From assembly GCF_900176485.1 (NCBI RefSeq), contig NZ_FWYD01000002.1, positions 481,898-545,897 of the forward strand: a stretch of DNA of 64,000 nucleotides. The letters are read 5' to 3'. Positions 30,658 through 39,895 of this stretch are shown here, piece by piece. The notes under the pieces were generated by a model. It did not search any database. It was not told where the DNA came from and worked only from the letters and a program-made list of their open reading frames with translations. This stretch comes from Primorskyibacter flagellatus (lineage in GTDB: Bacteria; Pseudomonadota; Alphaproteobacteria; Rhodobacterales; Rhodobacteraceae). The translations under genes were made by a program, and so were the position numbers. The first letter of the stretch is position 1. Each line of letters starts with the position of its first letter.

Positions 30658-31245
30658 ATGACCTTTCGGCTCGGCCTGACAGGCTCAATCGGGATGGGTA
30701 AATCCACCACCGCGCGACTGTTCGCGGAGGAAGGCTGTGATATATGGGATGCCGACGCTGCCGTACATCGTCTCTATTCCGGTGCGGCCGTCCCCTTGAT
30801 GCAAGCAGAGTTCCCTGATGCGATCATCAACGGCGAAGTTTGCCGAGAGGCGTTGAAACGGATTATCTCGGACGACAACACCGCGCTGAAACGCATCGAA
30901 TCCATCATCCATCCGCTTGTACGCGAGGACCGATTACAATTTGTAACCGACACGAAAGCAACGATTTGCGTGTTCGATATACCGCTACTTTTTGAAACGA
31001 ACAGCCAGGCGGAATTTGATGCCGTGGCTTGTGTGTCTGTTTCGCCAGAGATCCAGCGGCAACGTGTGCTGGATAGAGAAACAATGAGCGTTACCCAATT
31101 TGAGATGATCTTGGCGCAACAGCTGCCGATCGCTGACAAGCTTGCCCGTGCAGACTATGTCATTGATACGACGACCATGGACCAGGCTCGCGCGGACGTG
31201 CAGCATGTGGTGACTGACATCAAAAGGCGGATGCGTGATGCGTGA
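30658..31245 (+). CDS. coaE: Dephospho-CoA kinase
   Basis: 195 residues; the last step of CoA synthesis. P-loop [20 protein letters not shown] at residues 7-26, [10 protein letters not shown] (substrate-binding Asp), IIHPLVR and FDIPLLFE are family hallmarks. Its end overlaps dnaQ by 8 bp. Complete. Confidence 0.95.
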   Translation: MTFRLGLTGSIGMGKSTTARLFAEEGCDIWDADAAVHRLYSGAAVPLMQAEFPDAIINGEVCREALKRIISDDNTALKRIESIIHPLVREDRLQFVTDTKATICVFDIPLLFETNSQAEFDAVACVSVSPEIQRQRVLDRETMSVTQFEMILAQQLPIADKLARADYVIDTTTMDQARADVQHVVTDIKRRMRDA

Positions 31246-31924
31246 AATCGTGATGGACACCGAAACCACTGGTTTCGATCCCGAAGCTGGCGACCGCATT
31301 GTCGAGATTGGCGGCGTGGAGTTGTTGAACCATGTTCCAACGGGACGGACCTATCACCAGTATATCAATCCCGAACGGGGCATGCCGCAAGACGCGTTCG
31401 AAGTGCATGGGCTTGGCGACGAATTTTTGCGGGACAAACCGGTTTTCGCGAAGATTGCAGACGAGTTTCTGGAATTTGTGGGCGATTCCAAACTGGTGAT
31501 CCACAATGCCAGCTTTGACATGAAGTTTCTTAACGCAGAGCTTCGCTGGCTCAAGAAGCCACAGCTTCCTTGGGAGCAAGCGATAGACACGCTGGCGATT
31601 GCCCGAAAGAAGTTTCCAGGCTCGCCGGCGTCGCTGGATGCCCTTTGTCGGCGGTTTGGCATCGACAATGCCAGCCGGACGCTTCACGGCGCGTTGCTGG
31701 ATAGCGAGATCCTGGCAGAGGTCTATCTGGAACTCATCGGGGGCAAGCAGCCGGATTTTGCGCTCGCGCCGATCCGCGATGCGAAGTCCGGAGGCGAGAA
31801 TGACGATTGGCGCCCATCGCGTAGGCCGACGCCCCTGCCCTCGCATCTCACAGAAAAGGAAAAGGCGGCACATGCCGCCTTTGTCGAAAAGCTGGGGGAT
31901 GGCGCGCTTTGGCTCAAGGGCTAG
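31238..31924 (+). CDS. dnaQ: DNA polymerase III epsilon subunit (3'-5' proofreading exonuclease)
   Basis: About 228 residues from ATG 31238 (a GTG one codon earlier is the alternative). DEDDh exonuclease: Exo I MDTETTG (D7, E9), Exo [13 protein letters not shown], and Exo III H...D in [18 protein letters not shown]. The C-terminal ~45 residues are Arg/Pro-rich and probably bind the alpha subunit. Overlaps coaE by 8 bp. Confidence 0.95.
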   Translation: MREIVMDTETTGFDPEAGDRIVEIGGVELLNHVPTGRTYHQYINPERGMPQDAFEVHGLGDEFLRDKPVFAKIADEFLEFVGDSKLVIHNASFDMKFLNAELRWLKKPQLPWEQAIDTLAIARKKFPGSPASLDALCRRFGIDNASRTLHGALLDSEILAEVYLELIGGKQPDFALAPIRDAKSGGENDDWRPSRRPTPLPSHLTEKEKAAHAAFVEKLGDGALWLKG

Positions 31925-31947
31925 CGCGCTTGACTTGTATCAGAACG

Positions 31948-32451
31948 TCAGGCGTCAGCCTTTGGCTTTTCGGCCTGACGACGTTGAATTTCCGCACGGT
32001 AAAGCTGAAGAAAATCAATATTCTCGAGGTTTAGCGGTGGGAATCCACCATCGCGGGTCACATCTGATACGATGCGGCGCACGAAGGGAAACAGCATCCG
32101 CGGGCATTCGATCAGCAGAAAAGGATGCAGCTGCTCTTCTGGTACACCTTCGATCTGGAAAACGCCGGCGTAATCCAGCTCCAACAGGAACAGATGCTCG
32201 CCGCTTTCCTTGGCCTTGCTGTCGACCTTGAGTTTCAGAACGACTTCGTACTGGTTGTCCGCGCTACGCTTCTTCGCATCAAGGTTAACCTGCACGGTGA
32301 CGTCAGGCTGCACTTCGCCGGTGGCACCTTTCTGCGAAAGGATGTTTTCAAACGACATATCGCGCACAAACTGCGCAAGGATGTTCATTTTCATGTTTTG
32401 CGCTGCTGCTGCGGCAGCTTCGGGGGCCTGGGCCCCATTCTCTTCGGCCAT
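31948..32451 (-). CDS. secB: Protein-export chaperone SecB
   Basis: 167-residue tetrameric chaperone that keeps preproteins unfolded for SecA. An acidic Ala-rich N-terminus (about 20 residues) precedes the core: NILAQFVRDMSFENI, then YEVVLKLKVDSKA, LELDYAGVFQIEGVP and CPRMLFPFVRRIVSDVTRDGGFPPL. Complete, convergent with dnaQ, 23 bp away. Confidence 0.96.
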   Translation of the reverse strand: MAEENGAQAPEAAAAAAQNMKMNILAQFVRDMSFENILSQKGATGEVQPDVTVQVNLDAKKRSADNQYEVVLKLKVDSKAKESGEHLFLLELDYAGVFQIEGVPEEQLHPFLLIECPRMLFPFVRRIVSDVTRDGGFPPLNLENIDFLQLYRAEIQRRQAEKPKADA

Positions 32452-32526
32452 ACGTCGTCTCTCCCAATGGCATAAATGCTGTCTTCCCCGGATTAGCAGG
32501 TACAGGCAGCGGTCTCAATCCTCAGA

Positions 32527-33027
32527 TCAGTGCTTTGTCCAACCCGACGGTGGCTCATGCGTCGGACGTTTGGTCGGATCAACCTCTGTAAATTCGCCGT
32601 CTATCACGTCATTTGGACCTGCCCGTCCGGAATTGGGAGGAGCACGGCGCCCCGGTTGCGCTCCCATTTCGAACTTTTGAACCTTTACACGTTTGCGCGC
32701 CCAACGGTAGACCGCGCGTCGCACCGGTGGTGCCAGCAGGGCAAACCCGGCAGCGTCCGTGAAAAAACCGGGCGTCAACAGCAGCGCACCAGAGAACAAT
32801 ATCATGGCTCCATGTGCCAGATGTTCAGTCGGATCCCTCAAATCCGAGAATGATTCCCGTAGGTTGGCAATTGCCAATGCCCCTTGCGACCGTACGAGCC
32901 ATGTGCCCAGGATCGCCGTCAAGATCACAATCGCGAGTGTCGGCCAAAGCCCGATCAGTCCACCGACTTGGATGAATAATGCGATTTCGATCAACGGGAT
33001 CGACAGGAATGCTAAAAACAGCCACAT
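32527..33027 (-). CDS. fxsA: FxsA-family membrane protein
   Basis: About 166 residues from the ATG at 33027, which has GAAAGGAG at ideal spacing. Three to four hydrophobic helices (MWLFLAFLSIPLIEIALFIQ and GLWPTLAIVILTAILGTWLVR; LFSGALLLTPGFFTDAAGF) fit the FxsA family, named for suppression of F-exclusion of phage T7. A basic, Pro-rich cytoplasmic tail follows. Cell role unknown. Same strand as secB, 75 bp upstream; divergent from the Tim44-like operon. Confidence 0.85.
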   Translation of the reverse strand: MWLFLAFLSIPLIEIALFIQVGGLIGLWPTLAIVILTAILGTWLVRSQGALAIANLRESFSDLRDPTEHLAHGAMILFSGALLLTPGFFTDAAGFALLAPPVRRAVYRWARKRVKVQKFEMGAQPGRRAPPNSGRAGPNDVIDGEFTEVDPTKRPTHEPPSGWTKH

Positions 33028-33131
33028 CTGCAATGCTCCTTTCAGGGCGGGCATGGTGGACTTGCTCCACCTCAGCCCCTACATAAGAAACCTAATCGGC
33101 TGTTTCCATGCGTGCCAGAAAAGAGGACCGA

Positions 33132-33791
33132 ATGAGCTCTCCTATTTTACAACTTCTGGTGCTTGCAGGCATCGTGATTTTTCTGATTCTGCGCTTGAGG
33201 AGCGTTCTTGGAACCCGTGATGGCTTTGAGCCGACGCAAAAAACTCCGAAGGCCAGTTCGGCTCGGCGCAAGCCCGATCTTTCGGTGATCGAAGGCGGAC
33301 CGGATCGCGACATCATTGATCATGTGCCCGATGGCTCGTCGGCAGCCAAGGCATTGGCAAAAATGAAAGCTGCGGAACCGGAGTTTGGTGTCGCTGACTT
33401 CTTGCAGGGTGCGCGTGGCGCCTATGAGATGATCCTTATGGGCTTCGAGCGTGGCGATTTGGCCGAGATCAAACCATTCCTTGCCGATGATGTTTATCAG
33501 TCTTTCGCCGAAGTTGTTGAATCGCGCGAGGCTCAGGGCTTGACCATCGAAGCGGAGTTTGTCGGCGTACGCGAACTTTCACTTAGCGATGCTGAGTTCC
33601 ATGACGAGACCCGGCTGGCTGAAATCACGGTGAGGTTCGTGGGCGAACTTACCTCTGTGGTACGTGATCGGGCCGGCGAGATTATCGAGGGCAGCGCAAC
33701 CCAGATCAAACGTCAGAAAGATGTGTGGACCTTTGCCCGCGCGATGGGTGCAGACGACCCCAATTGGCAACTGGTCGCAACCGGCGAATGA
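33132..33791 (+). CDS. Tim44/TimA-like membrane-anchored protein
   Basis: About 219 residues starting at ATG 33132 behind GAGGACCGA. One N-terminal membrane helix (ILQLLVLAGIVIFLILRL), a basic linker, then a Tim44-like domain (FLQGARGAYEMILMGFERGDLAEIKPFLADDVYQSF...). The family is the bacterial ancestor of mitochondrial Tim44 and is often encoded near secB in alphaproteobacteria; a role in envelope protein handling is inferred. Overlaps mltA by 4 bp, so it heads a three-gene coupled operon. Confidence 0.87.
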   Translation: MSSPILQLLVLAGIVIFLILRLRSVLGTRDGFEPTQKTPKASSARRKPDLSVIEGGPDRDIIDHVPDGSSAAKALAKMKAAEPEFGVADFLQGARGAYEMILMGFERGDLAEIKPFLADDVYQSFAEVVESREAQGLTIEAEFVGVRELSLSDAEFHDETRLAEITVRFVGELTSVVRDRAGEIIEGSATQIKRQKDVWTFARAMGADDPNWQLVATGE

Positions 33792-34831
33792 TCGAAACGC
33801 TGCGGTCAACAGTGTTTGCGGGGGTGGTGATGTCCGGAAACGAAACCGCAGCGCAGAGCAAGCCGGTCCACAAGTTGCTGGATTTTCAGCAGCTTGACGG
33901 ATGGGAAACTGATGATCATCAGGCTGCGCTTGATGTATTTTTGACGACATGCAGCGATATGAAAGACCCCGCTTGGCGCGCGCTGGGTACCGTCGCTGCG
34001 GAGCAGACTGATGCCAAAGCGTTTTTCGAGCTGTTTTTTCGGCCTGTGTTGATCGAGGATGGCGCTGACGCGCTGTTCACTGGCTATTTCGAGCCGGAGT
34101 TGCATGGCTCTCGGGTTCAGACTGAAACCTATCGCTTTCCAATTTACGCGTTGCCGCCTGAGGCGCGCGAGGTGTCGCCTTGGCTGACGCGACGCGATAT
34201 TCTTAGTGGCGGGTATTTGCATGATCGCGGATTGGAAATTGCGTGGGTCGATGATCCTGTAGAGCTTTTTTTCTTGCAAATACAAGGATCTGGCAGGGTT
34301 CGGCTACCGGACGGAGGGTTCCTTCGTGTTGGGTACGGCGGTGCCAATGGCCACCCGTATCGCAGCATTGGCAAAGAGCTGGTGCGCCGCGGCGTGTATG
34401 ACGCGCATCAAGTGTCCGCCCAGGTCATCAAGAACTGGATCCGGCGCAATCCGCGAGAAGGGGAAGATCTGCTTTATCACAACCCATCTTACGTTTTTTT
34501 CCGCGAGGTTAGCGAGGTTCCCGCGCATCTTGGTCCTCTGGGCGCAATGAACCGGTCCGTCACAACCGGACGATCCATCGCTGTGGACCCGGTTTTTACA
34601 CCTCTGGGCGCGCCTGTTTGGGTTGAAAAAGATGGTAAAGATCCGATCCGCCGACTTATGGTCGCGCAGGATACCGGATCCGCCATTAAAGGGGCGCAAC
34701 GGGCCGATATATTTTTTGGAACGGGCGATAAGGCAGGACGGGCAGCCGGCAAGCTGAAAGATACCGGGCGGATGGCCGTGTTGATGCCGATACAGCACGT
34801 CTCCGAAACCTTGCCCGAGGCTGTCCAATGA
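33788..34831 (+). CDS. mltA: Membrane-bound lytic murein transglycosylase A
   Basis: 347 residues from the ATG in the ATGA overlap at 33788. The MltA barrel begins with FTGYFEPELHGS and contains FFLQIQGSGRVRLPDG; the C-terminal 3D domain carries MVAQDTGSAIKGAQRADIFFG with its conserved aspartates. It cleaves peptidoglycan to 1,6-anhydro-muropeptides. The N-terminus is hydrophobic but shows no lipobox, so the anchoring mode is unclear. Coupled to both neighbours by 4-bp overlaps. Confidence 0.95.
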   Translation: MIETLRSTVFAGVVMSGNETAAQSKPVHKLLDFQQLDGWETDDHQAALDVFLTTCSDMKDPAWRALGTVAAEQTDAKAFFELFFRPVLIEDGADALFTGYFEPELHGSRVQTETYRFPIYALPPEAREVSPWLTRRDILSGGYLHDRGLEIAWVDDPVELFFLQIQGSGRVRLPDGGFLRVGYGGANGHPYRSIGKELVRRGVYDAHQVSAQVIKNWIRRNPREGEDLLYHNPSYVFFREVSEVPAHLGPLGAMNRSVTTGRSIAVDPVFTPLGAPVWVEKDGKDPIRRLMVAQDTGSAIKGAQRADIFFGTGDKAGRAAGKLKDTGRMAVLMPIQHVSETLPEAVQ

Positions 34832-35424
34832 GCAAGCGGCGCGTGCGCCCTGACGAGCTTGATCTCTGGCGGCAAGTAACAAAAAATACGGAACGGCTTG
34901 ATGTGCGCAAGGTCTTTCAGCCGAAACCGGCAAAACCTGCACAAAAGCCCGCTGTCCAGCCGGAACCAAACCCACCGCAGCCACTGACCCGGTTTGAGGT
35001 CGGCGAACGCAGCCGTAAACGAGACAGTCAGGCCACCCTGCCCCCAAGTATCAAGGATCGGTTAAGCACCGATCCGGTCCAGATGGACAAAAAGGCCTTT
35101 ACCCGACTCAAGCGCGGCAAACTTCTGCCTGATGCGCGTCTGGACCTGCATGGAATGACTCTGGATCAGGCGCATGGTGCGCTGACAGGCTTTATCTTGC
35201 GGGCGCAATCCAGGGGGCATAGGTTGGTTCTGATCATCACCGGCAAGGGCGCGCGGCATGATCCACACGATCCCGCGCCGCGTAGGCGTGGGGTGCTGAA
35301 GCAACAGGTGCCCATGTGGTTGCGGATGGCACCTCTGGGTCAGGCGGTGATGCAAATTTCTGAAGCACATATCCGTCACGGCGGCACTGGCGCTTACTAT
35401 GTCTACCTCCGAAAGAACCGTTAA
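34828..35424 (+). CDS. Smr-domain protein
   Basis: 198 residues: a basic, Pro-rich N-terminal half without clear fold, then a C-terminal Smr domain from LDLHGMTLDQAHGALTGFI through LVLIITGKGARHD to GGTGAYYVYLRK. The LDLHG and TGxG motifs mark the nuclease-like domain of MutS2 C-termini; stand-alone versions may nick DNA or act on RNA. Last gene of the Tim44-mltA-smr operon. Its TAA overlaps the stop of the convergent MFS gene (shared TTAA). Confidence 0.9.
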   Translation: MSKRRVRPDELDLWRQVTKNTERLDVRKVFQPKPAKPAQKPAVQPEPNPPQPLTRFEVGERSRKRDSQATLPPSIKDRLSTDPVQMDKKAFTRLKRGKLLPDARLDLHGMTLDQAHGALTGFILRAQSRGHRLVLIITGKGARHDPHDPAPRRRGVLKQQVPMWLRMAPLGQAVMQISEAHIRHGGTGAYYVYLRKNR

Positions 35425-36644
35425 ATGTTCATGGCAAGAAGTGGACGGGCGCGACCGACACCAATCGCCATTAGCGCACTGGTAAACAGAAAGTATCCTG
35501 CCGCGCCAAGATATTGGATCTGAATTCCGACATCGAGGTCAATCAAGACGCCCGTCAGGCCCGGCCCCAAGGCCGATCCCAACACCATGACAGCCGCGGC
35601 CATCGCTTTGATCGACCCAAGGCTGCGGGTGCCATAAAACTCTGCCCAGAACGCGTTGGGCAACGTGGTGTTGGCGCCCGCTGTCATCCCCATAAATACC
35701 AGCCCCAAGGCAATCATGAGCGGCGATTGGCCGGTTCCGAACAAACCAAACGCGATCACCATCGGCAGTTGAAACCATGGGATCAGCCGTGCTGTGCCCA
35801 ATTTGTCCAGCAGCCAGCCGGATATGATCATCGAAATCACGGATACCGCAGTGAACAGCGGAAAGAACGCGACCAATTGAATATGTTCAATGCCTTTCAC
35901 GCTGGCGAAATAGACCTGGTTGAAGAAAAATGCGGTGGAAAATGCGGCTGGACCCAAAAGGGCGGGCACCATGAACCAGAACAACCAATGTTTGAACGCT
36001 TGTGGTCTGCTCCAATGGCGGCCCGCCATGCCCAAGGACACACCCGTATCGGCCATGGATTGCGGTGTTCTTTCGGTTCTCAGCAAAGTCCAAAGCAAGG
36101 GAATTGCCAGAATCGAGATGCCCGCGGCCACCAGCCAAAGCTCTCGCCATCCCAGAACCTTCATGGCCGCGACAAAAGTCACGGGTAGAGTGGCTTCGCC
36201 GATTGAAAACCCGAGGCCTACGCACATCAGGGCTTTACCGCGCGTCGCAACGAACCAACGGGACACGGACACTACGGCGATATGGCTTAGCATGCCCTGA
36301 CCAAGCAGACGCAGAAAGAAAATGACGCCAACCAATACCCAGCTGTGCTGTGCCAATGACATGCTCACACAGGCCAGCGCCAGAATGAGCAGAACAACCG
36401 AACCCAGTGACCGTGCCCGGAAAATATCGGTCAACCCGCCGGCCCAGACCATGACCAGCGCAGAGATCGACGTGCCGAGTGTATAGATCCCGCCCCATTG
36501 ACCATGTGACAGATTGAACTCTGTCCGGATTTCTCCGGCAAAGATCGAAATGAAGTACGTTTGCCCAAAGCCCGACAAGAAAGCCAGAAAACCACCAGCC
36601 AGCAACCAGGGCGCATTTTGTGTGACAAAACGGGGAATATTCAT
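35421..36644 (-). CDS. Major facilitator superfamily transporter
   Basis: 407 residues with about twelve hydrophobic helices in two halves. The loop 2-3 region (GGLTDIFRARSLG) is a degenerate MFS motif A, and the second half has the equivalent GWLLDKLGTARLI. FGQTYFISIFAGEIRTEF near the N-terminus resembles the monocarboxylate/oxalate-type MFS branch, but the substrate cannot be fixed. Its promoter must lie in the 268-bp gap before ugd, where I see no other gene. Confidence 0.88.
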   Translation of the reverse strand: MNIPRFVTQNAPWLLAGGFLAFLSGFGQTYFISIFAGEIRTEFNLSHGQWGGIYTLGTSISALVMVWAGGLTDIFRARSLGSVVLLILALACVSMSLAQHSWVLVGVIFFLRLLGQGMLSHIAVVSVSRWFVATRGKALMCVGLGFSIGEATLPVTFVAAMKVLGWRELWLVAAGISILAIPLLWTLLRTERTPQSMADTGVSLGMAGRHWSRPQAFKHWLFWFMVPALLGPAAFSTAFFFNQVYFASVKGIEHIQLVAFFPLFTAVSVISMIISGWLLDKLGTARLIPWFQLPMVIAFGLFGTGQSPLMIALGLVFMGMTAGANTTLPNAFWAEFYGTRSLGSIKAMAAAVMVLGSALGPGLTGVLIDLDVGIQIQYLGAAGYFLFTSALMAIGVGRARPLLAMNI

Positions 36645-36912
36645 GGTGTGACTATGTGACGTTTCGTGTGTCGCCGCTATAGGTTAACAGCATAAGGACA
36701 AACATTTGCGAAGCCCATCTCTTCAGCCTTGGTCCGAAGGAGCGGGTATCTTTCACGGTCGGTATAGTAGGGTCGTTCAGTTGGGCCGCGTCGTATCTTG
36801 CGTCACAAATACACGAATTTCTGCAAGATTTACCGTCTGCCGACCGTGGTTGTTGACGAAAGGCCGCAAAGACCGCAAAAACTCCGCCAATTGAATGTGA
36901 AAGGAAGCTCCC

Positions 36913-38232
36913 ATGAAGATCGCAATGATCGGGACGGGTTATGTTGGGCTGGTTTCAGGGGTCTGTTTCTCTGATTTCGGTCACGAAGTAGTTTGTGTGG
37001 ACAAGGATCCCCGCAAGATCGAGCGGCTGGAAAACGGTGAAGTTCCGATTTTTGAGCCGGGTCTTGACCTACTTATGAACAAGAACGTCGAAGCCGGCCG
37101 CCTGACCTTTACCATGGACCTGGAGAAGGCAGTGACCGGTGCCGATGCGGTTTTCATCGCGGTCGGGACACCCACGCGTCGCGGTGATGGTCACGCGGAT
37201 TTGACCTATGTGATGGCCGCCGCGGAAGAGATCGCGCGCGTTGCCAAGGAATATGTGGTGATCGTCACCAAATCGACCGTCCCGGTCGGGACAAACCGTC
37301 AGGTCGGCGAGGTCGTCAAAAAGGCCAACCCGTCACTGGATTTCGATGTTGCCTCGAACCCCGAATTTCTGCGCGAAGGCGCGGCGATTGACGATTTCAT
37401 GAAGCCGGACCGCGTGGTTGTTGGTGTTCAGACTGATCGTGCGGCAGAAGTGATGGCCGATATTTATCGGCCCCTGTATCTGCGCGACTTCCCGATCGTG
37501 ACCACCGATCTGGAATCCGCCGAGATGATCAAATATGCCGCGAACGCCTTTCTCGCCACCAAGATCACCTTTATCAACGAGATCGCCGCTTTGTGCGAAA
37601 AAGTCGGCGCGGATGTAAAGCAGGTGTCAAAGGGCGTCGGCATGGACAACCGGATCGGCAACAAGTTTCTGCACGCAGGTCCGGGCTATGGTGGATCATG
37701 TTTCCCTAAAGATACCAAGGCGTTGGCACGGATAGGCCAAGAACATGCGGTCCCGATGCAGATCACCGAAACGGTCATCAAGGTCAATGAAGAGATCAAG
37801 CGCCGGATGATCGACAAGCTGCTTGATCTCTGCGGCGGTTCGTTCAATGGCAAGACGGTCGCCGTGCTGGGCGTGACATTCAAGCCCAACACCGATGATA
37901 TGCGCGACGCGCCTTCCCTGACCATCGTGCCCGCGCTTGTTGGCGGTGGGGCGAAGGTTAAGGCTTGTGACCCGCAAGGACGCCACGAAGGAGAGGCGCT
38001 TTTGCCCGGCGTGACCTGGGTCGAGGATCCCTATGAGTCCGCTGACAAGGCCGATCTGGTTGTGGTTCTGACCGAATGGAACGAATTTCGCGCGCTGGAT
38101 TTGAAGCGGATCGCGGAGAGCATGACGACAGCTCGTTTGGCGGATCTGCGCAACGTCTACTCACCGACGGACGCAGAACGCGCAGGCTTTGTGGCGTATG
38201 AAAGCATTGGTCGCGAGGGTTATACGCGCTGA
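36913..38232 (+). CDS. ugd: UDP-glucose 6-dehydrogenase
   Basis: 439 residues; oxidises UDP-glucose to UDP-glucuronate for surface polysaccharides. NAD-binding MIGTGYVGLVSGVCFSDFGH, VGTPTRRGDGHADL, the NPEFLREGAAIDDF substrate segment and the catalytic Cys263 in GGSCFPKDTKAL are all intact. ATG 36913 is preceded by AAAGGAAG. Transcribed in the same direction as the epimerase and glycosyltransferase that follow. Confidence 0.96.
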   Translation: MKIAMIGTGYVGLVSGVCFSDFGHEVVCVDKDPRKIERLENGEVPIFEPGLDLLMNKNVEAGRLTFTMDLEKAVTGADAVFIAVGTPTRRGDGHADLTYVMAAAEEIARVAKEYVVIVTKSTVPVGTNRQVGEVVKKANPSLDFDVASNPEFLREGAAIDDFMKPDRVVVGVQTDRAAEVMADIYRPLYLRDFPIVTTDLESAEMIKYAANAFLATKITFINEIAALCEKVGADVKQVSKGVGMDNRIGNKFLHAGPGYGGSCFPKDTKALARIGQEHAVPMQITETVIKVNEEIKRRMIDKLLDLCGGSFNGKTVAVLGVTFKPNTDDMRDAPSLTIVPALVGGGAKVKACDPQGRHEGEALLPGVTWVEDPYESADKADLVVVLTEWNEFRALDLKRIAESMTTARLADLRNVYSPTDAERAGFVAYESIGREGYTR

Positions 38233-38238
38233 ACAATC

Positions 38239-38265
38239 ATATGTCCGGTGCAACATCGGACATAT
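38239..38265. terminator. Perfect inverted repeat after ugd, possible terminator
   Basis: ATATGTCCG (38239-38247) and CGGACATAT (38257-38265) with a 9-nt loop, starting 6 bp after the ugd stop and followed by TTCTC. The stem is AT-closed and the T run short, so it could equally be a protein-binding palindrome or mRNA-stabilising hairpin. Confidence 0.45.
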
Positions 38266-38415
38266 TTCTCGACGGACTTTGGGACGCGGCGCGCATGACA
38301 AACGGTCTTGGTCGGCTCGGTTGAATTGGTCAGACCTGTGCAGCTGCGATGCGCATGCTTTCTTGTCAGTTTGTCGCCGAGATGGAGAGGGTCGGTTCTG
38401 GAAGGTGTGACCGGA

Positions 38416-39273
38416 ATGACGCAAATAAAGCGGGCGCTGCTTCTTGGTGCAGGTGGCAAGCTGGGGACGATGTTCCGGGCTGCCTGGGAAAACGCGCCAC
38501 CGCCGGGATTTGAGCTTGTCTCAATTTTTCGCGACCCTGTCACTCCGGAAGGTGGCGTACGGTGGCAGCCGGGCGACGGGCCTCTGCAAGTCGGTCCGGT
38601 ACATGCGGTGATTGCACTTTGGGGCGTAACGCCGGGGCAGCGAGCCGATCTGAGTGACAATGGAATATTGGCGATCGAGGCTCAAACCCTTGCTCATCAA
38701 CTAAACGCAGAACGTGTGCTGCATTGCTCGTCCGCCGCAATCTACAAGCCGTCATTACATCCGCTGTCAGAGGACATTCCAGGCGATCCGCAGAATGATT
38801 ACGGCCGCGCCAAACTGGAGATGGAGCACGCGGTTGCGGACTGGTATGCGGCGCATCCATACGGGCCGAAGCCTTGCCTGATGCGGATCGGCAATGTTGC
38901 TGGTGCGGACAGTCTGTTTGCCACGATGCGCGCCAGCCCACATGTCACTCTGGATAGGTTTGCAGACGGGCAGGGGCCTCGCAGAAGCTACATCGCACCG
39001 CAAGATTTTCTGCATGCCCTTGTAGGACTGCTTCGTTGTCCCTTGGATGACGCGCCTTTCCTGGTCAACATGTCGGCTCCGAAAGCGACGTCGATGCAGG
39101 CGATTGCAGAAGCCGCCGGCTGCGATATTGCCTGGAAGGAAGCGTCTGAGAATGCCAATGCCCTGGTGGAACTGGACACGACGCGCTTGCAGAAGATTGC
39201 CCCTTTACCCATGTCTTCAGCGGACCCCGATAGGCTGTTAGAGACTTGGCGCAGTAGGGCGGAGACGCAATGA
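38416..39273 (+). CDS. NAD-dependent epimerase/dehydratase family protein
   Basis: 285-residue extended SDR-type protein. The nucleotide-binding loop LLLGAGGKLGTMF replaces the usual GxxGxxG, and catalytic motifs HCSSAAIY and YGRAKLEME (YxxxK) are present. Start ATG 38416 follows GGAAGGTG. It overlaps the sugar-phosphate transferase by 4 bp, so it probably modifies the nucleotide sugar or lipid-linked sugar used in exopolysaccharide synthesis; the actual substrate is unknown. Confidence 0.85.
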   Translation: MTQIKRALLLGAGGKLGTMFRAAWENAPPPGFELVSIFRDPVTPEGGVRWQPGDGPLQVGPVHAVIALWGVTPGQRADLSDNGILAIEAQTLAHQLNAERVLHCSSAAIYKPSLHPLSEDIPGDPQNDYGRAKLEMEHAVADWYAAHPYGPKPCLMRIGNVAGADSLFATMRASPHVTLDRFADGQGPRRSYIAPQDFLHALVGLLRCPLDDAPFLVNMSAPKATSMQAIAEAAGCDIAWKEASENANALVELDTTRLQKIAPLPMSSADPDRLLETWRSRAETQ

Positions 39274-39881
39274 CTTCGGCAAAACGCCTGACCGATCTGA
39301 TCTGCGCTGCCTTGCTGGCAGTCGTTTTGCTGCCTGTTGGAGTACTGATTGCCGCGGTTTTGCTGATCAAGGAGGGCCGTCCGATCTTCTACATTTCGGA
39401 GCGGATGAAATCTGTGGATGAAGGGTTTCAGCTTTGGAAGTTTCGGACCATGAGCGTTGACCCCGCCGATAGTGGCGTGTCGGGCGGGGACAAGTCGTCG
39501 CGGATTACGCCAGCGGGCCAATTCCTGCGTCGGCACAGGCTCGACGAAATTCCGCAGCTTTGGAATGTGCTGCGTGGTGATATCAGTTTCGTAGGACCGC
39601 GCCCGCCTTTACGGCGCTATGTCGAGCAGTTTCCGGAAATTTACCACGAAGTTCTGAAGTCGCGCCCCGGGATCACCGGGATGGCGACTTTGGCTTATCA
39701 TCGTACTGAAGAGCAGTTGTTGGCACCTTGCCAGACGGCAGAGGAAACCGAGGCCGTCTATACAAAACGCTGTGTACCCAGAAAGGCGCGTTTGGATCTG
39801 ATATACGCACAGCGCAGGACGGTGTGTGGCGACCTAAAGCTGATGCTGGCGACGGTGTTCCGGCGTATCTCACTCCATTAA
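39270..39881 (+). CDS. Undecaprenyl-phosphate sugar-1-phosphate transferase (bacterial sugar transferase)
   Basis: 203 residues: one N-terminal membrane hairpin (LICAALLAVVLLPVGVLIAAVLL), then the transferase core with FQLWKFRTMSV, the catalytic DE-containing HRLDEIPQLWNVLRGDISFV, GPRPPL and RPGITG. This short form (no extra membrane domain, like PglC/WcaJ C-terminus) starts glycan assembly by moving a sugar phosphate onto undecaprenyl phosphate. Coupled to the epimerase by ATGA. Confidence 0.92.
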   Translation: MTSAKRLTDLICAALLAVVLLPVGVLIAAVLLIKEGRPIFYISERMKSVDEGFQLWKFRTMSVDPADSGVSGGDKSSRITPAGQFLRRHRLDEIPQLWNVLRGDISFVGPRPPLRRYVEQFPEIYHEVLKSRPGITGMATLAYHRTEEQLLAPCQTAEETEAVYTKRCVPRKARLDLIYAQRRTVCGDLKLMLATVFRRISLH

Positions 39882-39895
39882 GGTCACGGGCACGG

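Noticed and set aside
36645..36912. Possible small gene before ugd (62 codons at 36706)
   Set aside because: No ribosome site, no conserved features; more likely the promoter region of ugd and the MFS gene.
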